A stretch of DNA of 8,599 bases, taken from contig JAPHRL010000294.1 in NCBI GenBank assembly GCA_026195755.1, positions 1 to 8,599 on the forward strand, written 5' to 3'. Position numbers and translations under genes: made by a program. Under the pieces are notes generated by a model. The model ran no database searches, was not told the DNA's origin, and saw nothing but the letters and a program-made list of their open reading frames with translations. Shown here one piece after another: positions 6,336-8,599 of the stretch. This stretch comes from Kangiella sp. GTDB taxonomy: Bacteria; Pseudomonadota; Gammaproteobacteria; Enterobacterales; Kangiellaceae. Positions within the stretch are counted from its first letter, which is position 1, and the number at the start of each line of letters is the position of its first letter.

Positions 6336-6361
6336 GCCTGCATTATGTGACATCCAGTCAT

Positions 6362-6392
6362 AAAAAAGCCGGGCTTGATGCTCGGCTTTTTT
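6362..6392. terminator. bidirectional terminator between convergent units; ends fadJ
   Basis: A 13-bp hairpin: A6 plus GCCGGGC (6362-6374), loop TTGAT, then GCTCGGC plus T6 (6380-6392), with one G-T wobble. It reads as a T-tailed terminator in both directions. On the minus strand it begins 18 bases after the fadJ stop and is fadJ's terminator. On the plus strand it backs up the hairpin at 6309-6335. Confidence 0.92.
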
Positions 6393-6410
6393 ACGCAGAC
6401 ACAAATAAAC

Positions 6411-8558
6411 CTAATAAAAACTTGCTTGATTGTGCTTCATCTTAACGAGTAAATCTGCTGGTTTGAAGCGATCACCGTACAGGTCTTGATAGTGCTCCAG
6501 ACGATCAACGATTGTTGCAATACCGCGCTTATCCATATAGCGGAAAGGACCACCATGAAATGGTGGGAAACCAATGCCGAAAATAGCACCAACGTCACCA
6601 TCCCGCGCGCTACGGATAATCCCTTCATCCAAACAACGAGCAGCTTCATTTGCCATCAATAACATGCCTCGTTCAGCGATTTCCGCAGAACTAATGTCTT
6701 TACCTGGCTCAACACCCAGTACTCGGTAAACGGACTCATCCACCTGTTTCTTTTTACCTTTAGCAGGGTACTGATAGAAGCCACGATTATTTTTTCGACC
6801 TTTTCGATCGTCATCAAGCAATTTACTAAATGTCTTAGGCGGTTCCATACGCTCACCAAAGGCATCCTGAAGAATTGGCGCGACCTTGGTCGCCACATCA
6901 ATCCCCACCTCATCCAGCAAGGTTATCGGCCCAACTGGGAAGCCCGCTTTAACCATCGCTTTGTCGAGCTTCTCAATAGCCACACCTTCGCTCAACAAAA
7001 TCCCAGCTTCGTTCACATAAGGCGCTAAAATACGATTAACATAAAAACCCGCCCCATCATTTACCACGATAGGAGTTTTGCCTTGCTGTTTGCCTAAAGC
7101 GACGCAGGTTGCGATAACCCAATCTTCCGTCTTGTCAGTTTTAATAATTTCCAACAAAGGCATTTTTTCAACAGGTGAAAAATAATGCAGCCCTACGACA
7201 TGCCCTGGACGTTTTGCACCCTCCGCAATTTTACTAATTGGAATAGAGGAAGTGTTGGTGGCAAAAATAGTCTTCTCGGAGCAATTCTCTTCTACATCCT
7301 TTACCATTTGATGCTTCAAATCTAAATCTTCAAACACCGCCTCAATGACCATATCGCAGTCTTTGAACCCTTTGTAGTCAGTAGAGCCGGTCAAGTAAGA
7401 TATGGTATTACGTGCATCGCTGGGTGAAGTAATGCGTCGCTTCATTTTTTTGCTAATGATTTTCCAGCTGTAATTGAGCGCACCATTAACACCTTTTGCG
7501 CTAACATCTTTGACACGAACCTGCTTACCCGCTTTATCCACTGAAACGTAAGCAATGCCTGAGCCCATCAGGCCACCGCCCAACACGCCCACTTTGTCGA
7601 CGGTTATCGCCTCAGCATCACCATCAACACCTTTGTCTTTTTTCAGTTCAGTTGTGGCGAAGAAAATACTAATTAATGCTTTAGCCTCTGGCGTAACTAC
7701 CAGCTGTCCAAAATTCTTGGCTTCTATGCCCAGACCGGCATCGAACCCCTGGCTGTAACCTTTTTCAACACATTCAATAATTTTATAGGGTGCAGGATAG
7801 TTGCCCTTAGTTTTACTCTCTACAGTCTTACGAGCCTGACTGAAAATCAGATTGCGCCCTAGCGGATTAGCTTCTAGTAACAGTTCTTTGATGCCAGCCA
7901 AAGACAGATAATAAGTCCAAGGCTTCTTCTTTGAGCGGTCTTTGCGTAATTCATGCAAGCGTCTGTTAGCCGCTTTCATCAAATTCGCAGCAGGTATAAC
8001 CTCATCCACTAAACCCAGCTTTTTAGCCTGCTTCGGGAACAGTTGCTTTCCAGTCAGCATCATATCTAACGCTGATGGTATACCCACCAAACGTGGCAAA
8101 CGCTGCGTTCCGCCACTGCCAGGTAGCAAGCCTAGCTGCACCTCTGGCAATCCCAACTTTGATTTTGGGCTATCACTCACCACACGGCCATGACAGGCTA
8201 ACGCCAACTCTAAACCGCCACCCAGACAGGCCCCATCAATTGCTGCCACAATTGGCACCTTAAACTTTTCCAGTTGAGCAAATAGTCGCTGTCCTGTTTT
8301 AGCAATTTCTTCGGCTTGTTGCGCAGTATCAACGCTATTGAGAACGCTGATATCAGCTCCAGCAATAAAACTCCCTTCCTTGCCACTGCGAATAATCACG
8401 CCTTTAACGCTGATGTCATCAGATAGCTTTTCAAGGATCTCGCTGACCTGCTCACCAAACTCAGGCTTCAAAACATTCTGCGCTTCGCCCGGCAGGTCGA
8501 TAGTAATGACAGCAATACCATCATCTTGCATTTCTAATTCAAAAATTGACTCAGACAT
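6411..8558 (-). CDS. fadJ: fatty-acid oxidation complex alpha subunit FadJ
   Basis: A 715-residue bifunctional enzyme; E. coli FadJ has 714. The N-terminal crotonase domain (about 5-190) hydrates trans-2-enoyl-CoA; it contains FIAGADI (64-70), DGACLGGGLELALACHGR (108-125, catalytic Glu117) and LGLPEVQLGLLPGSGGTQR (135-153, catalytic Glu139). A linker leads to an NAD-binding 3-hydroxyacyl-CoA dehydrogenase domain (about 322-500) with GxGxxG at Gly327/329/332 and the His458-Glu470 dyad in GLHYFSPVEKMPLLEII. Two C-terminal dehydrogenase domains follow (about 502-598 and 632-710), including AGFYVNRILAPYVNEA and GIGFPPFHGGPFRY. Overall similarity is to FadJ rather than FadB, and the preceding fadI agrees. 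It would form a hetero-oligomer with FadI for the last three steps of beta-oxidation. The start overlaps the fadI stop by one base (TAATG), with GGAGG 7 bases upstream, so translation is coupled. The operon promoter is outside the window. Confidence 0.96.
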   Translation of the reverse strand: MSESIFELEMQDDGIAVITIDLPGEAQNVLKPEFGEQVSEILEKLSDDISVKGVIIRSGKEGSFIAGADISVLNSVDTAQQAEEIAKTGQRLFAQLEKFKVPIVAAIDGACLGGGLELALACHGRVVSDSPKSKLGLPEVQLGLLPGSGGTQRLPRLVGIPSALDMMLTGKQLFPKQAKKLGLVDEVIPAANLMKAANRRLHELRKDRSKKKPWTYYLSLAGIKELLLEANPLGRNLIFSQARKTVESKTKGNYPAPYKIIECVEKGYSQGFDAGLGIEAKNFGQLVVTPEAKALISIFFATTELKKDKGVDGDAEAITVDKVGVLGGGLMGSGIAYVSVDKAGKQVRVKDVSAKGVNGALNYSWKIISKKMKRRITSPSDARNTISYLTGSTDYKGFKDCDMVIEAVFEDLDLKHQMVKDVEENCSEKTIFATNTSSIPISKIAEGAKRPGHVVGLHYFSPVEKMPLLEIIKTDKTEDWVIATCVALGKQQGKTPIVVNDGAGFYVNRILAPYVNEAGILLSEGVAIEKLDKAMVKAGFPVGPITLLDEVGIDVATKVAPILQDAFGERMEPPKTFSKLLDDDRKGRKNNRGFYQYPAKGKKKQVDESVYRVLGVEPGKDISSAEIAERGMLLMANEAARCLDEGIIRSARDGDVGAIFGIGFPPFHGGPFRYMDKRGIATIVDRLEHYQDLYGDRFKPADLLVKMKHNQASFY

Positions 8559-8599
8559 TATTCAACCTCCAGGATCATTGCTGCACCAAGACCACCAGC
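8558..8599 (-). CDS. fadI: acetyl-CoA acyltransferase FadI, last 13 codons only
   Basis: From the window edge, the minus strand reads AGGLGAAMILEVE followed by TAA at 8558-8560. This is the conserved glycine-rich C-terminal end of thiolases, and it is very close to the FadI terminus (AGGLGAAMVLE-). With fadJ directly downstream and overlapping by one base, it is almost certainly fadI, the beta subunit that performs the thiolytic cleavage of 3-ketoacyl-CoA. Most of the gene lies outside the window. Confidence 0.88.
   Translation of the reverse strand, partial: AGGLGAAMILEVE

Noticed and set aside
6437..8263. Short open frames in other frames or antisense to fadJ
   Set aside because: They are shadows of a conserved 715-codon gene, with protein sequences of unnatural composition.
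1..8599. A new defence, mobile or biosynthetic system
   Set aside because: The large genes are all assignable to known housekeeping families; there are no integrase, transposase, repeat array or clustered unknown enzymes. Only the small barrel proteins and the 52-residue protein remain unexplained.

Overview
The window looks like the chromosome of a marine-type gammaproteobacterium. The gene set (miaE, a MoxR/DUF58/transglutaminase cassette of the TgpA type, fadI-fadJ) and the moderate-to-low GC fit that class. The very acidic outer-membrane proteins would suit a salt-water organism such as Kangiella or a relative, but the genus is only a guess. There is no sign of phage, transposon, CRISPR or horizontal transfer, and there are no RNA genes that I can recognise.

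Left part (1-4521, all on the minus strand). A compact three-gene cassette reads right to left: a MoxR-family AAA+ ATPase (3604-4521), a DUF58 membrane protein (2638-3588), and a multi-spanning membrane protein with a periplasmic-type transglutaminase core and intact Cys-His-Asp triad (641-2620). The genes are 15 and 17 bases apart and probably form one operon. Downstream is miaE (1-560, cut by the window edge), a tRNA-modifying diiron hydroxylase. It has its own near-consensus promoter (-35 CTGACA, 17-base spacer, -10 TATAAT) in the gap behind the transglutaminase gene.

Middle part (4522-6410, plus strand). A divergent intergenic region holds two GTTCAG hexamers in direct repeat with an 11-base period. 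They sit 11 bases upstream of a GATAAT -10-like box, a layout typical of activation by OmpR/PhoB-family response regulators. Next come two tandem, related genes for small secreted proteins that look like outer-membrane beta-barrels (4647-5177 and 5294-5914), each followed by a hairpin terminator or terminator-like hairpin. A 52-codon gene for a small hydrophobic protein (6128-6286) follows, with its own ribosome binding site and terminator. A 13-bp hairpin flanked by A and T runs (6362-6392) then separates the convergent transcription units.

Right part (6411-8599, minus strand). fadJ encodes the fatty-acid oxidation complex alpha subunit (enoyl-CoA hydratase plus 3-hydroxyacyl-CoA dehydrogenase). 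It overlaps by one base (TAATG) the last 13 codons of fadI, the thiolase partner. Together they carry out the hydration, dehydrogenation and thiolysis steps of beta-oxidation.

Most of the window is well-known housekeeping. The parts least explained by known families are the two acidic barrel paralogs, the control region in front of them, and the 52-residue membrane protein. I see no convincing evidence of a wholly new system.
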